DNA from: Bombus terrestris | Lineage: Eukaryota > Arthropoda > Insecta > Hymenoptera > Apidae | Direction of reading: 5' to 3' | Assembly (NCBI RefSeq): GCF_910591885.1 | Contig: NC_063275.1 | Coordinates: forward strand, 17,720,501 to 17,784,500 | Length of the DNA: 64,000 bases | Part shown: positions 1 to 12,500 of the stretch, one piece after another | Position numbering within the stretch: the first letter of the stretch is position 1 | Layout: every line of letters starts with the position of its first letter | Program-made: the position numbers and the translations under genes | The notes under the pieces: generated by a model | The model's input: the letters and a program-made list of their open reading frames with translations, nothing else | The model's database searches: none | Told to the model about the DNA's origin: nothing

Positions 1-1858
1 GAAAGTCCGAATTTTTGGTGCGCTGCATTGTGGAATTATTGCCAGTAGAATAGGCCAGTTATAGTGACGCACGTTGTTGTGATAAAACAACATTTTTGGA
101 AAATATTTCTTTCCAAAGGGAAAATGGTTGGTTATATATAAATAGAAAGAATGTTTGGCTTTGTAGTAGTTTCATAAAATTCAACACGATAAGACTTCTG
201 CTTTTGGTTGCTATCTACGAAATACAAGTAGAATATTCCGTATATGCTCAGACACGCTGCATTTACAGAAGATCAAATCCTTCTTAAGTATGTTACAACC
301 TGCGACTTTTCCTGTTATTTCTGACGTAAATCCTGTCCACGAAATGTCGCGAACACTTTGCCTTACACAAATTTATGAAATTATTTCTCGAAACATAAAC
401 AACGCGAAGTGCATAATTAGAAAGTCGAAGGATGCTGAGTGAGTAAAAGTTCCGCGTGTAAGTTAGTTCTTTACGGAAGTACTTCTTTCTTTCCCTCGAA
501 ACACGTGATTTTATCCCCATTCTTCTTTTGGGATCCTGCTTTATATCCGCCGAAACGTTTCCGTTTCCGAAATAAATGCTGCGACCTTCCGAAACAAACA
601 CCTCATACGCTTCTCTTTCGGGGCGTACGATATTTCTTTACGGGAAATCCCGTTTCATTTTTCATTTCTATCGTGCTTCATCCTATTTTAGTATACGACC
701 GCGCGCCGCAGTGCCGCCGTCCCGGCGCAAAATTTGTCCCTCGAAAAAGCAACGACTTGCCAACCCGATTCCCTAGCAAAATTTTCCTGAACCGCCCCTG
801 TCTAGGGGTAGGGTTTGACAACGTCGTTTCTCAAGTGGAACGGCGGGAAAAAATATAAAACATCGTACCCGGGAACCCTTCGTATCGTGCGAACGTAAAT
901 TCAGCACCACCGCGAACAATCTATCAAGCAACCTTACAAGACAGTCTCTTGCAATTCCAGCTAAACGTATTCCAAAACGTGACGAGTTTTATTAATCCTT
1001 ACGGAAAGAACGTTGGATATGCCGTTCCGTTATTCGTTAAATATTCTTCGATATTCGTGGATCAATGGAAAAATTTATTACAGTTCGAAGGGTCTACGAA
1101 CTTTGATTAAAATACCGATAGAAGATTGTATCGTCCGGTTGTAAAATTGTCACACGATCGTAACGGTAGGAATAGCGTCCTTTAAAACCAGCTAAATGCG
1201 GAAAAATAAAAAAGAGTTGTACAGCGTCCGCTACAATGGCTCTCGTAGAACAATGTAGAATCTTCTTTTGTGGTTTGCGAAGTTTCGCCCTTTGTTACGC
1301 GGACTGGAAATTTTTCGCGCGGTTCGTAATATTTTGCTCGAATTCTTCTTTTCTATTTCCTCTTTTCTTCTCCTTTTTTTTTTGTTTCACAATTCACCTT
1401 TTCTCCCTTAAACGATCAACCGGCTTTACTTTATCGAATTTTTGTCGCGCACAATCTTGAAAGGAGTTAAATTTAACGAGACAGTCCTCAGGGTCGAGTA
1501 ATTTTCACGATCCTTTCTTCGTATTAATACAACGCTGAAACGGCGGGGGGTTAAACGTTCGCAGCTGTAGAAAATCATGTCTCGCTTTGTGGGACGCGCA
1601 ATTCTTCGCAGGAAGAAAGCTGTTACCGCTTTACAGTCTACGATATTTCTACGAAAGAAAATGAAGAAAATCCGGCTCTCCGCCGTTCCGACTTCCGCGC
1701 AAGTGGAACGGATCAAGATTTTTTCGAACGCCGATCCTCGATTTTTGCTTCGTTGGAAATTGAAGTGCTCCGCTTCGCGAAGGAAATTAAATTTTTTCTC
1801 AATTTTTTATCGTATTTAACTCGGAGTATTATGTCTGTTTGGTTATGGAGCTTTAATA

Positions 1859-1889
<31 letters not shown>

Positions 1890-3639
1890 GAAATGGTAGA
1901 CTTTTAATGGAGGATACATACAGATCGAGGTTAATTAAATTTTCATTTCCGTCGACACGTAATTTTAGAAAATATTCGCTCGCCAAATTTTCATCGTAAT
2001 TTGACATTTTCCATCGACACGCGTGACGAAAGAAATATCGTATCTCTTCCCGGAAAGTGTAACGTAAAACCACTTCGCGAAAGCTTGCGATACTAACGTT
2101 CAACGAAATTTTACTTTGCGACCTGCGTTTACTGACTAGCAGCGATTTACTGGCAATCAAATCGTGAAGGAAAACTTCGCAGATATTTCCATGTTATAAA
2201 TTTCATGCATCGTCGAGAATCATTCAAATTTTCACGATCGAAATTCGCAATTCACATTTGAAGTCCGTGAAGAATTTCAAGAAAAATACAGGACACGGTC
2301 AAAGCAGTAACTATAAATATTTATTTAAATATAAATAAATATAAACAAATATCTTTCAGTATTCTCCAGCCATCTCTCAACTTCCTGTACATGAAAGAAT
2401 TTCAATGCTGTCAGGAAAAATTCTCTCCGCGAACATGAATAAAGTTATTCCCAGATTCCTGATCGATCTTCTCTGTCAGGATATCGCCGCTGGTTCGTCT
2501 GAATATCCTATGCTGGACAACCAGAATCTCTAGCACGTCGAAACTGTAAAAAATTTTACTTCCATCGACCTGGCGGATTCTCGTCTCTCAGAATCTCTCG
2601 ATGGTGCACGCGCGCACACTAGAAACGAGAAAGAAAAAGAATCTTCCACGTCCACCGATCTGTCATGCGGATCCACGAAACGTCCTTCGGTATTAGGCGC
2701 GTTTCTCTCGTCGAAACGTTTCTCGCGCGGAACGTGTTCGGATGTAAAGGACAGAGGACAGGAAAGAAATAGAAAGAAAGGGAGTAGAAGAGAGACAGGA
2801 CTAGGGATGGAATCCTTGGTCATAAATTCCGGTTGTCCTATCCCTGGGCGACATGACGGAAGGTAGCCTATACATCGTCGCCGACGACGGACTTAATAAA
2901 ATGCAAAGACGACGAACACACATTGCCAGGGACGGTCTGACATATCGACGCAATACCGACCCACTCAGACCTCTCGAGGAACGTCAGATGGAGGGAAGGA
3001 CATAGAAAAATCGTTTCTACGCCGAACGGGACGAACGTCATCGAGGACTACGTGAAACCAGCCACTTCTAGCTTTCCCCACCGCCGCGACTGTCCTCGCA
3101 TCCCTCTTCCTCTATCATGTTCTATTTGTACCGGGTCTGGTTTGTATGGAATATACGCGGAATTTATGGATGATGTGCATAAAACGCAGTTAGGGCGGTG
3201 AACGAGAATTCGTTATAATGGTAAGTGCGTTGGGAAGTTTCTTCCCATTCTCCATGGGTCACATGGATTTTATAAAAATCGCTCGAAGAATATCGAACGA
3301 GCGTTATTCGAAGCATCAGTATCTCGAAACGCCTGCGAAACCATCGAAGCGTTTTAACTTATTGTTAATAAAACCTTAATCCTATTTTTCCCCGACATCC
3401 GAGGGCTCGGGTAACGGACGACTATGCGACCAAGGGAAACACTACCCTCGGTACCATCGAACAATAACAGCATCCCTCCTTCGGAGAGCAGGAAGAAATT
3501 ACCCAATCTCCCGAACTGTGCACGCACATCAACAAAGGAGATAAACAGACGACTGATACTCGTACGGAACAAAGCTGGTGATATGGGATAGGGGGTTGCG
3601 CGGAGCTGACGTATCGCGTCGTTTAGCAACGTTCGTTAC

Positions 3640-3990
3640 GGGCTCGAAACGAGCGCAGAACAGGGGCGGGACGTCGAGAGGGTAGAGCAGGTTAACACTT
3701 TAAGCCGTCCTGTTTAATATGGCTTTATTACGTAGGTGGTAACGAACCGCCGGGAGGCCATTATGCGGCGATAAAATGCGCAATGCACGATGCACCTACA
3801 CATCGTTCCGCCCCGTCCACCTGGCGCGCGTCTCCGCCGCGGCCGTGACACGCACACTCACACGCGTCCAAGTTGACTGACCCGCACACGCTTCTGTTCC
3901 ACGCATAATACACACGCGCGTGTCTCTCGCGGGCGACACACACTGACTGCGGTCGTTCGCCACGTTACGCAGTCACCATGGTTACTCGAA
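3640..3990. other. CpG-rich island in the presumed intron
   Basis: This segment is much richer in CpG and G+C than its surroundings and has clusters of CACAC/CGCG motifs between 3840 and 3950. It ends in an ATG with a good Kozak context at 3978, but that ORF is only 22 codons and resembles nothing I know. The composition fits a promoter or enhancer island, for example an alternative luna start, but no TATA or confirmed initiator was identified. Confidence 0.25.
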
Positions 3991-6918
3991 ATTCAATTTG
4001 CCTTTTCGATGGAGCCTATGCACGCACGCGACACGTCGCACGTTGATTTTTTCCTGCTTTTTCTCCCTTTCTTTTTTTGCCTTCTCTCTTTATTTGTTTT
4101 TCGTTCTTCCTCTGCTTTTTCCTTCTCTCTTCCCCCTTTTTTTTTGGTTCGTTTAATTGCACGTGTAATGGTCCCGTTGATTTTTTCTGTAATTCTGTTC
4201 GCGGCCGGGGATTTTAGGTTATAGGGGGGAAGGGTGCGATTCCACGGTAGAACGAGGCAAAGGTGAAATGGAAGGTACATTATTGATCGAGAGGGACTAA
4301 TGTCCTGATAATGAGAGGGCATCGAGATAGGGGATCGATGTACAGAGATAAAGTTAGAGGGTGTAGATACGGCCAGAGGGTTATAATGATGAGAGGGTAA
4401 TGGGATTATGATTGTTTGACGTTTCGTTGTTTTACAGAAAAAAAAAAAGAAAGAAGAAAGGGGGATGTTTAAAAGTGCACACTTAAAAATTGCTATTTCA
4501 ACATCATGAATATTCGAATACGTAAATTTACAGAATGTCTCGGCATAATTCTTCGAAATGGTGCACATTATTCATATAAAACACGAGAATCCATTTTTCG
4601 ATGGCTTTGCTCCACTGTTCTATTTGCTCTACTCCGAAACGCAGCTGCATATTGCAGTTGCATCGAGAAAGGAGCTGTATTACAGATATAAATGCTCTTG
4701 CACAAAGCATTCAACCTCTAACCCTATCGATACTCCCTATGCATATTCGGAAAAGATTTATAGCACATTCCAGTTTCATCAAAATTTTTCTGAGTCATCC
4801 TGTATTTACATGTTATTTCAAATATACAAAGTTAGTTCTATTCCGCGCAAAATAACGTCGAATCAAACAACTAACCTGAATTTAAATCAGGGATGCGGCT
4901 TTCATCGATACATCCCAAAGCAATAGCGAACTCGACACAAGTCACGTCGCCGTTCTTAGAACGGAAGCGCGAGACTCAAGTTCTGCCTTTCTTCACGCAA
5001 TTCTATGGTACCTTATGCAGTCACCAATTTTTCCTTCCGCCACTCAAGCGCCGGGAATGTATTCGCAGCAGCCTCGCGAATATATTGCTCCGCCACCTCC
5101 GAACAGTTTATCCTTATCGTTCACGAAATTCTTGCTGCCAGCCTTGGCTGCGGCAATTTCTAGCCGTGCACAGGAAGACGACGCTCATCCTCCATCTCGT
5201 GGATGTCCGCGCCAGGGTAGTTCAACCGAACACGCGCGGAAGGATACACGAGGACGTGAGCGTCGTTTTTCCTGTAGAAAGTCGCGGCTATCTCTGACAA
5301 AGCAACCAGCCAGCGTGACACGAGGTGTGAGAGAATCGGATTTGGTTATGCGTCGCCACGTTCGCGCTGGATTTGTCGTCGTTGCTTCCCACGATGGGGT
5401 GGAGCTCATGGAAAAAGCGAATCTCGTCGCGGAACAATTTCGAGGCTAGGAATTGGATGCTGTGTAAATTTTTCCAACCTCCGTGCATCGATGTTGAGTA
5501 AACGTCAGTCGTAACTCTGTCTTGTCTTCCGGCGCACGGCATCGAGTAGAATTTTCTGCTCGTCAATTCGTTAGCAGGAATTGATCTTCCCGTGGAAGGG
5601 GAGAGGAATATTAAGGAAATCGTAACGAATGGCTTCACGAATGTCTTCGGTGTGTGCGAGCGATAGCTCGACACGACGGCGATTGCGTGCGTTTAAAGCC
5701 GCTCGGTCGGAGCGTGTTACTGGAATTGAATGAAGTAGGGTGCCCGCGTTGGTGCGTCGTTAGGTAGGTCCCTGGGTTTGTAAAGTGGTTGCACGTTCGC
5801 GGAGAACGTTGAAAGGGAGAAAGTTTTGCTTCTTGCTGCGGTGAGAGGATTCGCAGAGAGGATTCGTGAAACGTTACAACCTTTTTCTCTACTACGTTCG
5901 AGTCAAGCTTGCCTTGCGTAAAGAAAGAAGGTTGATGAATTATTCCAGGAAAGCATTATTATCGCGAAAAAAATCGCGATCAAAGATTACATTAAATTTC
6001 GTTCGCGAATTTCTTTGAGCGATTAGTGGTATGATATGACACGGGGGAAAACAATATTAAGGGGACGGACATTTTTTTAAGATCACGCGTTCACAGTATG
6101 ACCACGACATTACTGCGTTTAAATTACACGTGAAGCGTTCGCAGCCGCGCGCAAACAAGCACGCGACAATAAAAACAGCACATCACGCGAATGTCGACTG
6201 CGTTAAAGGCTTCTTCTCTGTCCTGCTCCTTTTCTCCTGACCCTCCCTGTCAGTCTCTCTTTTTTTTTTAATTCATTAAGTTTAGGGTCGCACGATGTAG
6301 ATGTCAAAACGTTTTACTTCGCGGTTTTATACGCGCGTTTATATCGTCTTTTCCACGCGGTCGCCATTACGCGCTCCCCCATTATTTTCGTTTTTATGAA
6401 GGAATAGCGTATACACTTCGTCTTGATTAGAGACGCGACAAACATTGGACGAGGAGAACCACCTTCCGTCGAAGACAAAAACTTGCTTTCGATTCTGCTA
6501 CTTTTCTGAAAAGCCACGATGAAGCGTCTCTGAAACTTTAACGACAATCATCGAAGCCCCCGGAGTTGCTTCAATCTTCCTAGCTGCCTTTCAAACTGCT
6601 AGCGCCTTGCTAAATCCACCAAGACAAAGTCTTTCCAAGTTTTTCAACCTTTAATAGCGGGCTTTAAGGTCTTTCAGAGTTCTTCCAGTCTTTCCACTAT
6701 GCTTTCCCCATTTTCTACGATATTTTATTTAACAAAAATCTCCTAATCTCAAATTGAGACAATTCCCTCTTTACATGCAACGATCAAATGCTTACCAGTA
6801 TTCGTATCAATTGGTCTTTATCCTCTTTCCGATATTTTGCTTTTTATTTTTTAATTTTCACCCTCTCCTCCTCTTACACGACACAAAGACCTAACAGTTT
6901 GTTGAACACAACGGCAAA

Positions 6919-6934
6919 GCGCCACAGGTGGCGC
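6919..6934. promoter_or_regulatory. CTCF-like palindromic site
   Basis: The 16 bases form a perfect inverted repeat, GCGCCAC-AG-GTGGCGC. The right half reads AGGTGGCGC, which agrees with the core of the insect CTCF insulator motif as I know it. It also contains the E-box CAGGTG. It lies about 670 bp before the zinc-finger exon. Binding is inferred only. Confidence 0.3.
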
Positions 6935-7599
6935 GTCCACATTTCCTGTCCTGTAATGCGGTCTCATCAAAGTCAGCCTCTTTCTATATTACCAAATAGA
7001 TTATTTACGTGTTAATAATGTGCCAGCCGTTCCATGATCATCCCTTGTCGCGGCACACGTGCTACCAGAGGATCCATTCCTCCTTCAGTCGCCCGCCACT
7101 TTATTGTCGATCCACCAGCCGGCAGCGTTTTATACGTGGAATTTTATATACCGTCCTCGGTTTTAGTAATTTTAAGGGACGCGCGTGGCCGGGACAATAA
7201 AACCCCTTTCGTCGTGCGCACGTCTAGTGTGTCGCAGAATATCGGAAAGTTATGGAGGTTAGTACATATGTGAAGCTTATTAAAATGTTCACGATCAGGA
7301 TAAGTTGCGTGTTATTAGTTTTAATATGGTACTTATGTTTCCGATTTCTACGCCTGGAATAATTTAGCTCCTCGAATCTAAACGGAAGTCATCTAACTCT
7401 CGATTCTTGAAGCGTAGATCGCTCGTTTTTTCCTAAATTTTATGATGGGATTAATCCTTAGTGCCTTCTAGATATAAAAATTTATTCTCAAATTTGCTTA
7501 TATGCCCTTGTATAATCTGTAACAGTTCCTAAAATGAAGAAATTTCTTCAAAATAAGGTAAATCATCGCAACTAATATATCGATTCTATTTCGTTCCAG

Positions 7600-7775
7600 G
7601 AGAGAAGCCGTATAAGTGCAGCTGGGAGGGTTGCGAGTGGCGATTCGCGCGTTCCGACGAGCTGACGCGCCACTATCGCAAGCACACTGGCGCGAAACCG
7701 TTCAAGTGTCGACATTGCGACCGATGCTTCTCTCGCAGCGATCATCTAGCCCTCCATATGAAGAGACACGTGTAA
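7600..7775 (+). CDS. luna: Kruppel-like factor 6/7 (luna-type) transcription factor, terminal coding exon (partial)
   Basis: The last exon encodes 57 full codons to TAA at 7773-7775 and holds the final two C2H2 zinc fingers of a KLF DNA-binding domain. Finger 2 has Cys6 and Cys11, His24 and His28; finger 3 has Cys36 and Cys39, His52 and His56. The linker is TGAKPFKC and the recognition helices are RSDELTR and RSDHLALH. The string CSWEGCEWRFARSDEL and the stop one residue after the last zinc-binding His are typical of KLF6/7 rather than KLF1/2/4 or KLF5. Such proteins are nuclear activators or repressors that bind GC/CACCC boxes. The exon follows a pyrimidine-rich acceptor (TTTCGTTCCAG) and completes a split glycine codon (G|GA) of the usual TGEKPY linker. 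Finger 1 and the activation domain are not in the visible exon. Family identity is strong; luna orthology is inferred from the subfamily motif. Confidence 0.88.
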
Positions 7776-9450
7776 TCGATCGTCATCGAGAACGGTCCTC
7801 AACGCGCGGAACAGTCCAGGACCGGCAGACGAAGCTCCTTCCTTCCCGAGGATTCCCGAGGCCGTCGAGCAACACGGCCTCCACGTGATTGCGTTTTTTC
7901 CACAGATACCTGACGATCCACATCGAACTCGATCACCGACGATCGACCGCTACGATGGCCCTCAATTTGGCCACGATTTTCGTCGGTGTAATATGATTGC
8001 AAGATATTCTGCGGGCTTTGATACTGTCTATAAGAGGGAATCGATGATGAGCGAGACGATCGGTGAAGAACGGCCACTTCTGGTGGCTATTGTCCATTAG
8101 AACGGACAACAATCGACCGATGAACGATAAACAATCGGCATTGGAACTGTATCGTTGAGATTATAGATTCAGGACACTTCGTAGATTGATTGCAATTGGA
8201 AATCGCAATCGGAAAAACAGGTAGACGCGCGTTCCTCTGTTCTTCGAGGCAGTTCGTTTAGACTAAAAGGCGAGGAGTAGAGACAGGAAGAAGGTCTGAT
8301 GATATTTACTACGCGAGAAACGCTGGCACTAGAGACAGCAGGTGGGTCGACAACGATCAGATGCGGATTAGACTGGTATTGTTGATGCGATTAGACGGAG
8401 CCACCGGGGCGAGCAGCTGGAAGACAACGCGCTACGAGTCTCGTCCCGGGAAGTTAATCACTGCCAATTCATTAAATTGTAAGATCGGCGCGTGTACCGT
8501 TGGAGATATAGCCTACGCGAATGGCTGCTTCGGAGTCAGAGGAAGTTAATCGAACGAGCGAAATTGTCCGGCGACAGCGGTGTACAGCTCGTGTGTGAAC
8601 CCTTGTAAGCCGTCTGTCTTCCGTAAAACGGTCGAATTCCAGAAACCGAAACTTTAACTAACGCAAAAAAAAGAGAAAGAAGGAAAGATAATTAAGATAA
8701 AATAAAATAGCAAAAGAAAAATGATAAAAGAAACCTGATAAAACGATGAAACGTAGCGCACACAGTTTGAGAAACACCGATCTGACGATGTTTCAAAGGC
8801 GTCGCGTTTAGATTCGAACGAAAGTCAAGGAAACCCGGTTCGCGAGGACAATAATACGCTGTCTGTCGGTGCCAAAACGTTATTTCCTTTCTCTTTCATT
8901 TATCCTCTTCTTTCTTACACATATACACAGAGAAAACCATATATATTACACGTATACATGCTTCTCCCTCTCATATCCCAATGAATGGGGGCCACGGGAA
9001 AAGCAGTTAGTGGGTGGGAAACGTGCACGACGCTTTTGAGCTTCGATCCTTCGACGGGTGGCAATAATCGAAATTGTATTCGCGACCCGGTGGAACGCGG
9101 AACCGTGTCACACGGAGGTTTGTTGTAAGGGGGCGGCGGATGAGGGCACGAAGCGAGAGGACGAACCGTAATTGAATACGTGATTTCGGCCAGTTTCGAC
9201 GGAGGCAAAGTTTACCCGTGCCGTGCGCTAATCCCAAATTTACAGTGCGAATTATATCGCGAGGCGCCTCCATTCGACCGATGATCCGGTCCGCCGCCCT
9301 TTCATCCTTTTACCATAGCGTCGTTTCCACCGGGAGCTTGTGCGAATGATACCGATATATACGATAGACGAGAAAAAAAAAAGAACGCTAGAATGATCCT
9401 ATTCAACGATAGATTCGACCGTTTTACTCATCGAGAATATTCACGAGTGA

Positions 9451-9518
9451 TTTTTAAGGAAGAAAGAATCGCGTACAACCCTCGGACACCGGTTCGAGGG
9501 TACTTTTTTCCTTAAAAA
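9451..9518 (+). other. Long imperfect hairpin in the KLF downstream region
   Basis: The outer arms 9451-9466 and 9503-9518 pair over 16 consecutive positions with one G-U wobble. An inner 7-bp stem (ACCCTCG at 9478-9484 with CGAGGGT at 9495-9501) closes a 10-base loop. The arms are separated by an 11-base left bulge and a single base on the right. It could be a structured 3' UTR element or a precursor-like hairpin. I recognise no known microRNA in either arm. Confidence 0.45.
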
Positions 9519-12500
9519 AGAATTCGACCGAACGGGGCTTCTTTCGTAGTGGCGCGCGTCCTATGGTTTTTAACGAAAATAAGTGAAGAAAAAAAAGTAT
9601 ATATGGAATCTGACTTTGTACTTTTGTACGATTGCTTTTTAGGTAACGTTCTCCTGTTTTGTTTCACGCGTAACCGCGCGACGTATGGACGGGGGTGGCG
9701 ACGCGTCCCGGCGCGGCGGGCAAGATTCTTGTCGGAGGCTCAACAGAAATAAATGATATATATATTTTTTAATATTCTCGTCTTACTCACCGAAACAATA
9801 TATTGTTATACATAAGGGATTATACAAAGTATAAACGGGCAACATTCCGCACAAAGCTCTAGAACCGTTTCCACGCGTCAGACTCACCCGCCGAGCACGC
9901 CACCCCCTCTCGTACGCACGCAAAACCCGGATGGCAGACGGCGCTCGCAGTTCACCTCGACTATGCGTGTCCCGAGAACACTATGATCTTCCGGTCGATA
10001 TGCATCGTTGTCTCGCTAATAATCGATTTCCGTGCGGACAAACGGGATCGAAATCACGTAGGGAAATGACAGTGGAGGGGAATATAAATGGAAACACAAA
10101 AAGGAGGAACGAGAGAAAAGAGGGGAAAGAGAAACTAGAGAAACGTAACGAAAAATGAAAGAAAAGAAAAACATTGACGAGGGGTAACACAAATTAGTTA
10201 CTTGAAATAAAAATGTGAATTGTATCCGTGGACTGAACGAACGATGGATCGCAGATCGCTCATCGAACGAATGGTGAACAAAATAGAGTAGTAAAAGCGA
10301 TTAAGAAAGAAATTAAAAAAGAAAATAGAGTAATAACCTAAAACGATTAAATATGAATGAAGTAAGAGAAACAGAACGTGAAGGCAAGGAGTTTACCGCT
10401 TAAGAAGACTAATCTTACCTGAAAGCGCGGAACAGCGCAAAGAGCGGCCGAGCTGGCGGGCGAAACGAAGATTTAAAGGAAAAGAATAAAAAAAAGAAAT
10501 TAAATTTTAAATGTTCAGTGGCCAAATAAATTAACTGATAACGCACGTAGAACGTAACGATACCGTACCTACAAATTAAGCCTGACTGATATGAGAGCGT
10601 CGACGCGGTTCGCGCGCGTGTGGTTGCGTATGTATGTGTGCGCGTTATTCGATGTCTGTGGCACCTGTGTATTTCTTCTTTTCTCTATAATATTTTTTTC
10701 CTTCTTTCTTTGCGTCAATTTGCGTGAGTGTGTCAAGGAGGTGTGTACGCTTGAGTGACCACATTTCTTTTTCCCCGCGAGAATGTGTTTCAAAAACGAT
10801 TTCGGGGGTTATAGAAAGAGATAAGGTGTGACGGGGATTTTCAAAGAAAACGAACATGCATAGGGAAAGAGAGTGAGAAAGAGCGAGAGAAAGACACAAA
10901 CGAATCCACGACAGGAAGAAAGCATAAAAAAAGTAAAAAGAAGAAAAGGTAGAGTATGCGTGTGAGAGAGAAAGTGTGAGAAAAAGAGTGTGAGAGCAGA
11001 ACACTAAGTTTGTATATTGTGCAATTTTTGTCAGTGTTTCATTATTTGTTACCATGTTCACGGATAATTATAAATAAAGTAAATATATATATGCAGCATT
11101 TACAAGGACTTAGGATAAACGAAGATAAACGAGGAGCCAGATGTCTTTTTGATAGCCATATACTGCGAGGTATCGCGCGGCGTCCCGATACAAAGGACGC
11201 CCCGACCGCTCTTTTTTCTCGATACACATTTTTTCTTTTTCCTTTGTCTCTGATAGGGCGAGAGTGGCGAGAACAAGGATACGAAAAACGGTGCTCGTCG
11301 CTCGGTCACGACGCTCCTCTCGTTACATACACGAACCCGTCGTCCGGATCGTTCGCAACCCCCCAACGATCAAACGAGCCCGCGTTTCGCTCGATCCTCT
11401 CGCTCCTCGAGATCGGAAAATCTCGGAACGACTCGTACCATCTTCTCTCTTCGCGGGCTCTCCGCTTCGTGTATCTAGCGCGACTGAGAAGCTTTCTCGA
11501 CCGACGGCGACTTTAACCACGAGGAGTAGAGGAAAAAGATGGGGTAGGAGACGGAACGATCGAGTCGTAATGATCGGACCTCGCGATCGCGACGAGCGTT
11601 TCGCGCGTTTCCATCCCGGCGACCAACGAAACACTGTAGATATAAATACACGTACATTAATATAATACGTAACGAAGGATCGCACGCGAATGACAAGATC
11701 CGCGTTTGTTTCAAACTCGAGCAATGCGAAGCAAGCGTGTAATGGATGAAAAGGGTCGATATAGAGAAGATTAGGAAAGACAGATGATACAGGTGTAATT
11801 AAAAGAGAGAAACGATAAGTCGAGCGAGTAAAGATAAGGCGAGAGAAAGCGGGCACCTTAAGAAAACTAATAAATGGTAGTTAGAAGTTTAGATAGATGG
11901 ATAGCTAGAACGTTAGATAGACACCTTAGATAGGCAGATAAATAGTTCGACGAAGAGAGGAAAGGCGGAACGAAAAAGAAAGAATGAAAGATCGGGGTGA
12001 ATTGGGGACGGGTGGGAGGGGGGATTTAAAAGAGTTATTATATATAAATGAATAAAAAAAAGTCTATAAATATAGATAGGTGGATATACATAGATAGAGA
12101 TGTAAGTACCTAAGAGAAACTCTAAGGAATCTTTTAGAAGATACTGTATCGTTGTACGAGGTACAATAGATGGACATAAGTGTTTTATGATACTTGCGTA
12201 CAATAAGGTCGAGACGTAGCGTGAGGAATATAGTGTATAAGAAGTTGGTGAAATGGTGAAGAAAAAAGAAATATTTCAACGAGCATGGACACGAAGAGCG
12301 TACATGAATACCGAGCAGTTCACGAAAAGAAAGAAGAATAGGGAAGAAAGGGGAAGAAAGGCAGACAGATGCGGCACGATTCGTAATTGTCTTAATTGTG
12401 GTCTGAAATATTTTCAGTCATGCTGTATAGTAACTCTGTGAATTGCAGGATTTTACGTGAAAGCGAGGAAGACCGTGAGTGACAGAGAGCCGGCGTGAAT

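Larger units (their letters stand above)
1..7599 (+). other. Noncoding stretch, probably intron of the KLF6/7 (luna-like) gene
   Basis: No coding exon can be supported here. The exon at 7600 begins inside a glycine codon, so at least one upstream exon must exist. Neither the first KLF zinc finger nor the acidic N-terminus usual for KLF6/7 was recognised here, so those exons most likely lie left of the window and this is mainly intron. The stretch mixes AT-rich DNA with CpG-rich patches (about 3640-3990, 5050-5420, 5640-5800, 7030-7200). It has an 18-base A run at 1858-1875 and a donor-like ATG|GTAAGT at 3218-3226. Alternative promoters are possible but unproven. Confidence 0.5.

Noticed and set aside
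3978..4046. 22-codon ORF with good Kozak context
   Set aside because: Too short to support, with no similarity, and it runs into a pyrimidine-rich tract.
5015..5449. 144-codon ORF beginning MQSPIFPSATQAPGMYSQQ, considered as a KLF N-terminal exon
   Set aside because: It lacks the conserved KLF6/7 N-terminal motif and the exon would need to end in an appropriate phase for the split glycine. Nothing confirms it.
11010..11856. Overlapping ORFs of 133-177 codons on both strands downstream of the KLF exon
   Set aside because: Rich in Arg and Ser from CpG- and purine-biased DNA and open on both strands at once. No protein family is recognised.
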